Origin: Prorocentrum cordatum
Lineage: Eukaryota > Sar > Dinophyceae > Prorocentrales > Prorocentraceae
Direction of reading: 5' to 3'
Length of the DNA: 64,000 bases
Assembly (NCBI GenBank): GCA_963575745.1
Contig: CAUYUJ010019604.1
Span: 43,739-107,738, forward strand
Under the pieces are notes generated by a model. It had not been told where the DNA came from and searched no databases. It saw nothing but the letters and a program-made list of their open reading frames with translations. A program made the position numbers and the translations under genes. This document shows, in pieces, positions 27,641 through 36,905 of the stretch (within the stretch, counting starts at the first letter, position 1; each line of letters starts with the position of its first letter).

Positions 27641-27886
27641 AGACCCTCCTCTTCCTCCTCCTCCTCCTTCTCCTTCTTCTTCCTCCTCCTCCTCCTCCTT
27701 CTCCTCCTCCTCCCTCCTCCTCCTCCTCCTCCTCCTCCTCCCTCCTCCTCCTCCTCCTCCTCCTCCTCCTCCTCCTCCTCCTCCTCCTCCTCCTCCCTCC
27801 TCCTCCTCCTCGTTCTCCTCCTCCCCTCTCCTCCTCCTCCTCCTCCTCCTCCTCCTCCTCCTCCTCCTCCTCCTCCTCCTCCTCCT
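27641..27886. repeat. CCT array
   Basis: About 245 bases of CCT/CTT with slips. Homopolymer frames only. Confidence 0.95.
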
Positions 27887-27910
27887 GCCGGCGATGGCGC
27901 CCGGATCGAG

Positions 27911-28018
27911 TGGGGCATGTCCCTCTGCAGGAGGACCATTCAAAAATAGTCAAAACATAGTGTGCCGACGCTTTCTTTTTCATAATTGTTGGACTATGTT
28001 TAACATGTGTGGGCTCTG

Positions 28019-28056
<38 letters not shown>

Positions 28057-28120
28057 CATACATACACACATATATACACATATATATATATATTCCTCCT
28101 GTAGGAGGACATGTCCGACC
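27911..28120 (+). mobile_element. IN-A element with expanded TA core
   Basis: GGGGCATGTCCCTCTGCAGG and CCTCCTGTAGGAGGACATGT are inverted ends. The interior has AAAATAGTCAAAACATAG and then a (TA)n/(CATA)n core of about 75 bases not seen in other copies. Confidence 0.75.
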
Positions 28121-28134
28121 TGGCACTCGGAGGA

Positions 28135-28700
28135 AGACACCCCAGGCGTGCTCGCGTTGTGAATAAATCATGGCGGGCGTTGTGGCCGTATTCGCCCCAC
28201 GGGGGTCCTCGCCAGCCCCCGGGACCGTCACACAAATTGTTCGAGACGAAAAGCTGGCCTTGGGGAAAAGGGGTCGGAGCGTTTGGGGGTGACCGCATGG
28301 GAAAATCAAGACATCGCATGCCCAGGCCTCCTCGCGCTGTGAGAAAAAAAACACTGCGCGAGGTTTTTCGCTATTTTCGGCCTTTTGGCGCCCCTGCCGG
28401 GCTTTGGGGCCGTCAAGGAAGATTCAAGATGAAAAACTTGTCTTGGGGAAGGGGTGCAGACCTCTGGGGGTCGAAGTGATGAATTTTGGGGTGACCGCAC
28501 TGGAAAAGCAAAGCATCGACCCTCGGCATCATGATTTGTTCACAGCGTCGACCTCCAGAGGTCTGGACCCCTTTCCACGGGACCCGTTTTTCATCCTGAG
28601 TCGTCCTTTGACGGTCCCGAGGCCCGGTAAGGGCCCCTGGAGGCCGACAACCGAAAAATATCCCGCCAGAATCCTTTCACAACGCGAGTGGGATTGGGCC
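28135..28700. mobile_element. Three IN-C copies in a row, two forward and one reverse
   Basis: 28140-28325 and 28321-28495 are forward and share GTTTTTCGCTATTTTCGGCC or its variants. 28505-28700 is reversed (CCAGAGGTCTGGACCCCTTT, GACGGTCCCGAGGCCCGG). Divergence between copies is high, so these are old. Confidence 0.7.
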
Positions 28701-29129
28701 CGGCGGAGGGTCTCATGTTCTTAGAGGGTTTCATTTTGTCCTTGATCCGTCTGTACCTGCTCGTTCCGGAGACTCCTGATGTCCAGGCGTTGAAGTTTGT
28801 TCACAACGGGCCATCTTCGATGATCCTCAGGACGTGTGTTAGCCCGATGCTTTCAGCCCGACCAGCAGATCATTGCATCGCCTGCATCGTATCGAAGGTC
28901 CTCGATGGACAAACTTTTTTGGTCTGCGGGTCGAGAGCGAGCCTCTTCCGGTTAAGAGCCAGGCGGGCCGCGCAAAGCACTAATTGGGGAGACAGAGCAC
29001 AGGCGGGCGGGGCCTCAGGCGGCCGGAGGGTGCGGGGTGCAGGCGGTGCTGAGGAGCTTGCACAGGAAAAGGAACGCCTTGGACAGGAGCCGGAGGCGAA
29101 GTCCCAGAGGGTGAGCGGTGTGGTGTTGC
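28701..29129 (+). other. Possible coding stretch, not assignable
   Basis: A + frame of 160 codons (28688-29170) and a minus frame of 91 codons overlap here. The + frame has a plausible mix of hydrophobic and charged residues in its first half. No domain is seen. Confidence 0.25.
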
Positions 29130-29945
29130 CTCGATGGACAGACACACGCTGGGGCCAACACGCGCTCTGAGGTCCATCGATATCTCGCCAGGCTTCAAGC
29201 GCCCCGGGCCATTACAAAGAGAGATCCGGCTCCAAACATGCTCCGGAAAGGTGGGGTCTACACCCCTCCTCGAAATCAAACTTCGGGGGTGGACAGAACC
29301 CCCAACAGTGACACGTCGATTGGTGAATTGTCCGCTTTCGGTTCTCGAGAGGGCGCCGGGGCCGTTATTTTCCAGGCCTGCGCCCGCCGGGTTTGGGCCC
29401 GAGGTCGTTTTCACTAAACCACGTTTTACTAACGGGGGGCCCGTCCAACCCCGAAGCCCTCCTCGGAGTCAAGCCTCGAGCTTTTGCCCCACGACGTGGC
29501 GCCGCCGCTGGACCCCCAGCGTCGAGGTCGACGCCGACGCTGGCGACTGCCACACGCTGGGGCTAACACGCGCTCGATCTCGCCAGGCTTCGAGCGCCCT
29601 GGGCCACTGCAGAGAGATCTGGCTCCAAACATGCTCTGGCAAGGGGGGGTCTACTTTTAAGTCGGGCGTGTCCCCCTACGGGGATTTTCGACGACAGAAA
29701 AAACCCAATACTAATCGAAAAATAGTTCAAAAATCGTCAGGGGATTATTTTTTTCGTATTTTTGACCTTTTTGGGGGTATGTTGGGGGTATGTTTCGGTC
29801 TTTGTCGAAAATCCCCCTGTAGGGGCACACGCCCGACATGAGTCGACACCCCTCCTCGACGTCAAGCCCGAGCCTTTGCCCCACGACGTGGCGCCGCCGC
29901 CGGACCCCCCGTGCCAATGTCGACGCCGCCGCTGGCGACTGCAAG
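29130..29945. repeat. Direct repeat of about 250 bp, two-plus copies, one with IN-A inside
   Basis: The block CACACGCTGGGGC, CGCCAGGCTTC, GAGCGCCC/AGCGCCCC, GAGAGATC.GGCTCCAAAC, GGGGTCTAC, ACCCCTCCTCGA occurs at 29143-29290 and again at 29552-29860. In the second copy it is split by an IN-A at 29655-29842. The part TTTTGCCCCACGACGTGGCG occurs at 29480 and 29875. Confidence 0.7.
29655..29842 (+). mobile_element. IN-A element in the second direct repeat
   Basis: TTTTAAGTCGGGCGTGTCCC to GGGGCACACGCCCGACATGA, with TCGACGACAGAAAAAACCC and TTTTTTTCGTATTTTTGACC inside. The flanks GTCTAC and GTCGACAC correspond to the unbroken GTCTACACCCC of the first repeat copy. Confidence 0.85.
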
Positions 29946-30047
29946 GTGTTGTGTGGACCCCGCGGGCCGCGCTGCGCGCGTCCATCAGCGCTCGCATTTC
30001 GGGGGCGAGGGCCTCGGATAAGAGGTTGAGTTTGATTTCGAGGAGGG

Positions 30048-30205
30048 TTCTATCAAGCAGTGGCGAAGCGTCCTGGCTCGCCTATAGCCCCACCAAGCAC
30101 TGTTCTGAGAACCTTGTTTTTGTTCTTGGAACATTTTCGGGTTCGAAGAACATTGCGTGGTAGGACTATAGAAATGCCGGGACGGTTGGTCCCTGCTCAA
30201 TTCTA
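30048..30205 (+). mobile_element. IN-B element, short copy
   Basis: 30053-30200 (148 bp), TCAAGCAGTGGCGAAGCG to CCCTGCTCAA, with target duplication TTCTA on both sides. It lacks about 85 bases of the interior found in the other copies. Confidence 0.9.
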
Positions 30206-30380
30206 GGGTTAAGTCGGGCCTCTCCCTCTACAGGGGGAAGATTCCAAAATAGTCCAAAAATAGTCTGGGGACTATTTTGTGTATTTTTTTTGACAATTTC
30301 GGGGTATTTTTGGAGTTCGTATTTTTAATTTTTCGTTGAAAATCCCCCTGTAGGGGGACACGCCCGACTTAATTCTAGGG
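30201..30380 (+). mobile_element. IN-A element with perfect 8-bp target duplication
   Basis: 30209-30372 (164 bp) with perfect 11-bp ends TTAAGTCGGGC / GCCCGACTTAA, flanked by TTCTAGGG at 30201-30208 and 30373-30380. It shares the TTCTA target with the IN-B just before it. Confidence 0.92.
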
Positions 30381-30569
30381 CTCCCGGTCGAGTTTGTCGC
30401 TGTGCTGCCGTTTTTTGTCGCAGCGTGGGATCTCAGGGCAGGTGCCGCTGCTCGTCCTGGATGGCCCTCGTGGTCGCGGCTGGACTGCCCTCGGCATTCC
30501 AGCCGGGACGCACCCTCGGAGAGGTCTGGGGGTTCGCGGTATTGGAAATTCTTCTGTCGGGGGGTCCAG

Positions 30570-30800
30570 GCAGTGTGGTGACCACATTGCTCTGTGAGCC
30601 GGTGTGAGTTTGGGATCCCCGCACGGCTCTGGGACTCGGGTCGTTCTCTGAGGGCGTCTCTGGCGACCAGGACCTCCAGGGCCCAGACACCGTGCGGGAA
30701 GGTCCTCCTGGGATCTCGAGGTCACCCCATGATGTGTGCCACCACACCGCTCGGGACCCTCAATCCCAGGACCCCGACGCCATGTTTCTGTTCGTAGCGT
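30570..30800. mobile_element. IN-G element
   Basis: GTGGTGACCACATTGCTCTG, TTTGGGATCCCCGCACGG, GGGACTCGGGTCGTTCTCTG and CGTCTCTGGCGACCAGGACC follow the same order as in 17208-17405. It lies just upstream of a GGA array and the coiled-coil gene. Confidence 0.6.
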
Positions 30801-30809
30801 CGACCCCCA

Positions 30810-30936
30810 GAGGAGGAGGAGGAGGAGGAGGAGGAGGAGGAGGAGGAGGAGGAGGAGGAGGAGGAGGAGGAGGAGGAGGAGGAGGAGGAGGAGAGAGGAG
30901 GAGGAGGAGGAGGAGGAGGAGGAGGAGGAGGAGGAG
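30810..30936 (+). repeat. GGA array, probable intron filler
   Basis: A (GGA)n of about 125 bases ending GGAGGAGG just before the first recognisable codons of the coiled-coil gene, so the acceptor would be the last AG|G of the array. Confidence 0.9.
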
Positions 30937-31538
30937 GGACCCGCGGAAGCCTGGGCGTGGCCGCCCCCCCGAGAGGCACACGTCGCCGCCGGCGCCGCCG
31001 TCGCTGGGGGCCTGGCAGGAGGAGTCAAGCAGTGGCGAAGCGTCCTGGCTCGCCTATAGCCCTACCAAACAATGCTCCAAGAACCTTTTGTGGTTTCCAC
31101 GGGATGTTTTTAGAGCATCTCTGGCTGGGACTGTCTTGGTTTAACACATCGGGTTTAAGCTCTAAGAACATTGTTTTTGTTCTCAGAGCGTTTTGGGGTT
31201 CTAAGAATATTTCGTGGTAGGACTATAGGAATGCCGGGACGGTCGGTCCCTGCTCAAAGGAGCGCGGCGTGGCGGCGGCGCTGTCGGCCATGCACGCGGA
31301 CCTGGGGTCGTTCCACAAGCAGCAGCTGGAGGCGCAGGCCGCCCAGGCCGCCGCGAGCAGGCATCTCCGCGCGCAGGTGGAGAGCCTGGAGCAGCGCGTG
31401 TCCGACGTCCCGCACGCGGGCCTGCGCCACGCCGCACAGCGCGGCCAGGACGAGGACTCGTCGGGGTCCTCCGCGATCCTGCAGGAGTGCTCCAGGACTC
31501 GAGGAAGAGCCAGCTTCGTGAGCAGATGCCAGCCTTAA
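30937..31538 (+). CDS. Coiled-coil protein, C-terminal two exons
   Basis: Exon A (30937-31021) reads DPRKPGRGRPP... and ends GAWQE. Exon B (31260-31538) begins ERGVAAALSAM and stops at TAA 31536-31538. The intron 31022-31259 starts GA, ends AG, and is one IN-B element plus one target copy; the frame is kept across it. Exon B has heptad-like stretches around HADLGSFHKQQLEAQAAQ and RAQVESLEQRVSDV, followed by a polar Ser/Asp/Glu tail. The stop codon lies in the first bases of an IN-A element, so the original C-terminus may have been longer. Upstream exons are not found. The product is unknown; structural or scaffold roles are only suggested by the coiled coil. Strand and frame are well supported by the exact splice. 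Confidence 0.6.
31020..31262 (+). mobile_element. IN-B element forming an intron
   Basis: Element 31025-31257 (233 bp), TCAAGCAGTGGCGAAGCG to CCCTGCTCAA, with target duplication AGGAG at 31020-31024 and 31258-31262. The left AGGAG gives AG|GA as donor context, and the right AGGAG gives AAAG|GAG as acceptor. Confidence 0.9.
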
Positions 31539-31699
31539 GTCGGGCATGTCCCTCTACATAAGGAATGTTCAACAATAGTCAAAACATAGTATGGGGACGA
31601 TTTTCGATCATTTTCGAATGCCAGTGTTTGAATATGTTTTGGCTACTTTTGATGCGTCTTCGAAAACCATCCTGTAGGAGGAGGACATGCCCGATCTAA
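31535..31699 (+). mobile_element. IN-A element at the end of the coiled-coil ORF
   Basis: TTAAGTCGGGCATGTCCCTC to GAGGACATGCCCGATCTAA. The flanks TGCCAGCC and CGCTAGCC agree at six of eight positions, a drifted target duplication. Its first TTAA supplies the TAA stop of the preceding ORF. Confidence 0.8.
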
Positions 31700-32574
31700 C
31701 GCTAGCCAGCGTATGTAGACCCCAACCAGTGTGTTTCTGGCAACAGAGGTTGTGCAATCTACGTTGCGCAGCATATGTAGTGTAATATATGTTGCGCAAT
31801 CGTTGCGCAACCTACGTGGGGCACTCTATATGGTGTAATGTCATTTCTGTTCGCAGTGGGTTGTCCACTCCACTGCTCGCGCAATCATCCCACCCACCCA
31901 CCCGCAACGTGGTTTGCAAAACCCATGCGACGGCGATTGCGATGAGTGCTCGGAGTTGGCTGGTGCATCTCTGCGGCCGCGCATGCCCGCGCATGCGCGC
32001 GCGCGCAGCGGCCAGCTAGTTTGGCGCGACCGACGCAGCCTCGGTGGCTCTGACCGCTGGGCACTTCCCAGCGGGCACTTCAGTGCGAGTCGGCGACTTG
32101 GGTGGGCGCGCTACCACGGCAACGTCGACAACGGTGGACGCGACGATGATGGTAGCGATGCTGGTGGCGATGCTGACCACGACAACGGCAGCGCCAGCAA
32201 CGGCGTCGATGCTGATCATGCCGCCGACGATGACGGCGTCCTCGCGTCGGTGATGAAGATTTTGGAGGGAGTTTGACATGCGTGCGCGGCCGACGCGCGG
32301 GAGCGACCCGCACGGTATGATTTGACACGGGTCGTGCCCCCTTCCCGCCCGCGCGAAAGGGCGTTCGAATGATTTTCGATGTGCAGCGCGAGAATGTAGC
32401 GCGCATGTTGAAAAACGTTTGTTTGGCGCGAGATGTCGCAGGAACGCGACCCCGGGCATTTTGAAAATTGATATGGCAAAACCAATTGTGTACATATGGC
32501 GGGGGACCAGGGACAGGGCCCCCCGGGCCGGAGCCTCGACTGGTGACTGATGTGTCGCCCCTCCCTTGGGCCTC

Positions 32575-33290
32575 CATGATGTTTCACGACGGTCCAAGAG
32601 GTCTCCCAGAGAGCTCCCAGACTGCTCAGGAAAACCCGAAGACGGTCCAAGAGGGCCCCGAGTCGCCGAGTGATCGCTCCAAGTTGCCCAAGATGGCCCA
32701 AATTGCAAACAAGAACGGTCCCAAGAAACTAAAATGATTGTTTCTCCCGCAGGGTTTTGAAGGATTTTGGTGTTATCGCCTCTTCGGCTCCGCAGCGTTC
32801 ACAGATAGCCCAAGAGGCCCCCAAGATCGGTCCAAGACGGCCCAAGAGGCCTCCAAGAAAGCCCCAAAACGGCCCACGAGGGCTCCAAGAGAACCCAGGA
32901 GGCCTCCAAAACGGCTCGACAGTTCCCCAAGACGGCTCCATGAGGGCTCCCAGACGGGGGACCCAACGGACATTCCGACCCCTCGGCCCCAAGAGGCCCC
33001 CAGGACGCCCCAAGAAGCCCCCCAGAGGCCCCCAAAAGGTTTCGAGAAGCCCCCAAGACGCCTCCAAGAACATTCCCAAGAGGACCCCAAGAGGCACAAT
33101 GTATTGATTTCTTTTAGGTTTTCAAGGGTTGTTGCATTACCGCCCTGGCGGCCCCCCGACGTTCCAAGACAGCCCCAAAGGCCTCCAAGATCGGTACAAG
33201 CCGGCCTCAGGGGCATCCAAGAGAGCCCCAAAACGGCACAAGAGGGTTCCAAGGCAGCCCAAGAGGCCTCAAAGAAGGCCCAAGAGGCAG
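32575..33290. repeat. CCAAGAGGCC-type degenerate tandem repeat
   Basis: About 700 bases built from CCCAAGAGGCC, CCAAGACGGCC and CCCCAAAACGG variants. On the minus strand it reads as GPLGGFLGRPGGLLG-like peptides. Both the plus and minus frames of 200-220 codons here come from the 10-bp unit. Confidence 0.75.
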
Positions 33291-33499
33291 GGATTATTGC
33301 GATAGCTCGCGCGCAAAAGGCGTTCGAGCGATTCCGACATGCGCGCGCGAGAGGCCCTCTTGGTAATGAGCAAGTCATGGACATGCTTGAAAACGGAGGG
33401 TTTTCTTAAGAATTCGCAGGAACGCGAGCGCAGGTTTTTCCCCCTCACCATCCTGTGTTGTTGGGTCCTGGTTTTGAAGAGACAGCAGCCGCGTCCACT

Positions 33500-33715
33500 C
33501 CACTCCTCCTCCCCCTTGTCCCTCCCATCACCATCACCATCATACCATCATCACGATCATCATCATCAGCATCATCAGCATCTTCCTCCTTCTCCTCCTC
33601 CTCCTCCTCATCATCATCATTATCGTCATCGTCATCGCCAGCATCATCATAATGACCGCCATCATTGTTATCATCGTCATCATGATCCTTGTCATCATCT
33701 CCATTATAGCGTCCG
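33500..33715. repeat. CAT/CCT mixed array
   Basis: Interspersed ATCACCATC, TCATCATCAGC and TCCTCCTCC runs, followed by ATCATCGTCATC. Low complexity. Confidence 0.85.
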
Positions 33716-33739
33716 CACGCGGTTCCATCCTCCATTTCG

Positions 33740-34700
33740 GCACACCCCATCACACGCTTCGTGGGAGCTCCACCGAAGGCCACAGTGGCAGCGCCCGCAA
33801 GCGGTTCCCCCGCACATATCGGCACACCTCTCACATGTTTCGAGCCCCCAAAGGGAGCTCCACCGAGGGCCCCACTGGCAGCGCCCGCATACGGTTGCCC
33901 CCCCCGTTTCGGTGCATGCCTTACACGCTTCGTAGCCCCATCGGGAGCTCCACCGAAGGCCCCAGTGGCAGCGAGCGCATGCAGTTCCACCCCCCATTTC
34001 GGCGCACCACCAGAGGCCACAGTGGCAGCGCCCGCATGCAGTTCCACCCGCCATGTCGGTGCACCCATCACACGCCTCGTGACCCCATAGGGAGCTCCAC
34101 CGAACGCCCAAGTGGCAGCGCCCGCATGCGGTTCCCCTGCCCATGTCGGCACACTCCTCACACGGTTCGTGGCGGCATTGAGAGCTCCACCTAAGGCCCC
34201 AGGGACAGCGCCCGCATGCAGTTCCACCTTCCATTCCGGCACATCCCTCATACGTTTTGTGGTCCCATAGGGAGCTGCACCCGAAGCCCCAATGGCAGCG
34301 CCCGCATGCAGTTCCACCCGCCATGTCGGTGCACCCATCACACGCTTCGTGGCCCCATAAGGAGCTCCACCGAACGCCCAAGTGGCAGCGCCCGCACGCA
34401 GTTCCACCACCAATTTCGGTGCACTCCTCACACGTTTCGTGGCCCCATTGGGACCTCCACTGGATGCCCAAGTGGCAGCGCCCGCATGCAGTTCCACACC
34501 CCATTTCGGTGCACCCCTCACACGTTTCGTGGCCCCATAGGGAGCTTTAACGGAGTCCCCAGGCAGCGCCCGCATGCGGTTCTATTACTACTTTCTGTGC
34601 ACCCCTCACACGGTTCGTGGCCCCATAGGGAGCTCCACCGCAGGTCCCAGCGGCCGCGCCCGCATGCGGTTCCAGTCTCATCTCGGTGCACCCGTCACAC
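33740..34700. repeat. About 90-bp minisatellite, ten to eleven units
   Basis: The units carry GGGAGCTCCACCGAAGGCCC, AGTGGCAGCGCCCGCATGCG, a GTTCCACC block, CGGTGCACCC and TCACACG.TTCGTGGCCCC. The period is about 90 bases, or 30 codons, so frames stay open across the array on both strands and give periodic peptides (GSSTEGPSGSAR on +). An expressed repeat protein is possible but unsupported. Confidence 0.85.
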
Positions 34701-34720
34701 GGTTCGCGGCCTCATAGGGA

Positions 34721-34842
34721 GAGGAGGAGGAGGAGGAGGAGGAGGAGGAGGAGGAGGAGGAGGAGGAGGAGGAGGAGGAGGAGGAGGAGGAGGAGGAGGA
34801 GGAGGAGGAGGAGTCCTCCTCCTCCTCCTCCTCCTCCTCCGC
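34721..34842. repeat. GGA array joined to its own reverse complement
   Basis: About 90 bases of (GGA)n (34721-34813) run straight into about 28 bases of (TCC)n through GGAGTCC, a perfect palindromic junction. It can form a hairpin. Confidence 0.9.
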
Positions 34843-35567
34843 CACATGTCGGCACGCCCTTCACGCGCTGTGGCCCCACAAGAAGATCCGCCGACCGCGG
34901 TATCACAGAGACGGTACCCACAACTGCATGTGGTTGGGCCCTTCGCCAGGCTAAGTTTGAAATTTACTGTCGAGAACTATGTGTCATTACATGCTTTCGG
35001 GGCACCCGACTTTGAAACCCTCACGAGACCAAAGGTTGTTTTACGCATTTCGGCATGCGTTCGCGACGACGCGCGCGAGTGCCCTGCGTCCCATCTGCTG
35101 CAAGGGAGTCCTGCGACAGCATGCGCGCAAGGGCGATCGAGCGATTCTGACATGCGCGCGCGAGAGGCCCGTTTGGTAGCATGTTATGGACACGTTGAAG
35201 AACCCGTGTGTTCTTCAGGATTCGCAAGAGCGTGAGCGCATGCTTTCCTGAAACCTCTATGTGCGAATTCGCACGGGCGCGGGCGCAGGCTTTGTTTGAA
35301 AACCTGAGTTGCGAAGCCATTTGTTGCATGAACCAATGTTACCGTGGCCCTCGATTTTGAAATCCTCGCGAAACCTAAGTCGGTTGTTGAAGCATTTCGA
35401 CATGCGCGCGCGACGACGCGCGCGCGCACTTCGCACAGTTGTTTGCAAGGGATGTTTGGAATCGGTTGCTTTTCTCCAAGTAGACTTGCCCTATAGGAGT
35501 CCTAGCTCATTATTATCCAAATCGGCTTCCCCTGTAGGTGTCCCAGCCCATCACACGCAATGGGTCT

Positions 35568-35885
35568 TTAGGACCCCCCCCCTTTCCAATGGCCCCCCCC
35601 TTTATTTCCAATGCCCCCCCCCCTTTTGCCAATGGCCCCCCCCTATTTCCAATGGCACCCACCAGCTATTTCCAATGGCGGGTACTATGGATTGCTATCG
35701 ATTCCTATGAGTCGTTTGCCCTTGCTTGCTCTTGCGTGCTCTTGCTTGCTTGTTCTTGCGTGCTTGCTATCGTTTGCTTGCTCTTGCTTGCCCTTGCTTG
35801 CTTGCGCTTGATCGCTGGCTCTTGCTTGCTTGTGTCTGCTCGCTTGCGCTTGCTTGCTTCCGCTTGCTTGATGTTGCTTCTCCTG
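35568..35885. repeat. Two tandem arrays: CCAATGG unit and CTTG array
   Basis: 35568-35680 has about five copies of CCCCCCTATTTCCAATGG. 35705-35885 is a degenerate (CTTG)n/(CTTGCGTG)n. Confidence 0.85.
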
Positions 35886-36354
35886 TCCTCCCGTCTTGCT
35901 CCCGTTTCGTCTTCCTCCCATCCTCCTCTCGTCCACCTCCTGTCCTCCTATCTATTTGGAGTCAACGCTGGTTGATATTGATAAACGAGTGCGCGCGCAT
36001 AGCATTTGCTGCAGAGGATGAGGGGAGTGCCACTGCCGGTCGGCCTCGGATGTTACGAGTTCGTAATTTTGGATGGGCGACGAAGCAGAATCACATGTAC
36101 ATTGCAATGCGAACAGAGGAACGTTAATTCGGGGGTGCGCGGGGGGAAGGGTGGAGAGAGGGGGGTCGGGTGGGTCCTGATATTCTTTTAGACAGGACAA
36201 TCGGTGCGGTGCGCAACACATGTGGAGCAACCTATGTGGTGCAGGTGATTTCTGTTCGCAGTGAGTTGTCCACTCCACTGCTCGCGCAAACATCCCACCC
36301 ACACACCCGCAACTTGGTTTGCAACATCTCTTAAGACCGTGACGTTGGGTACCG

Positions 36355-36905
36355 AATGGCACTTGGCAACGACAGCGACGCCGACGACGACAGCGACAAC
36401 GACGACGACGCCGCCGACAACGACGACGCCGACAACGACGCCGCCGACGACGACGACGAAGACGACGACGACGAAGACGACGACGACGTCGCCAACGAAG
36501 ACGACGACGAGGGAGGAGGGAGGACGACGACGGCGACAACGACGACAACGACCACGCGGGAGGAGGGAGGAGGGAGGACGGCGACGACGCGAACGACGAA
36601 GAAGGAGGAAGGATGGCGACGCCGACGACGACAACGACGAGGGAGGAGGGAAGACGACGACGACAACGACGACGACGACGACGGCGACGAAATAGGATGG
36701 ACGACGACGAGACGCCGACGATTGACGACGACGACGACGAGGGAGGAGGAGGAAGGACAACCACGGCGACAACGACGACGGAAACGACCACGACGCCAAA
36801 GAGGACGACGACGACGAACACGAGGAAAGACAGAGGACGACGTAGGCGACGACGACGACGACGCGGGAGGAGGGAGGACGGCGACGACGACGACGACGAC
36901 GCAAG
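36355..36905. repeat. GAC-rich trinucleotide region
   Basis: About 550 bases of (GAC)n with AAC, GCC and GAG variants. It gives Asp/Glu, Thr and Arg-rich frames on + and Val/Ser/Arg on -, none credible. Confidence 0.9.

Noticed and set aside
33445-34575. Minus-strand frame of 376 codons with Cys/His repeats
   Set aside because: It follows the 90-bp minisatellite period; the other strand is equally open. Kept only as a repeat.
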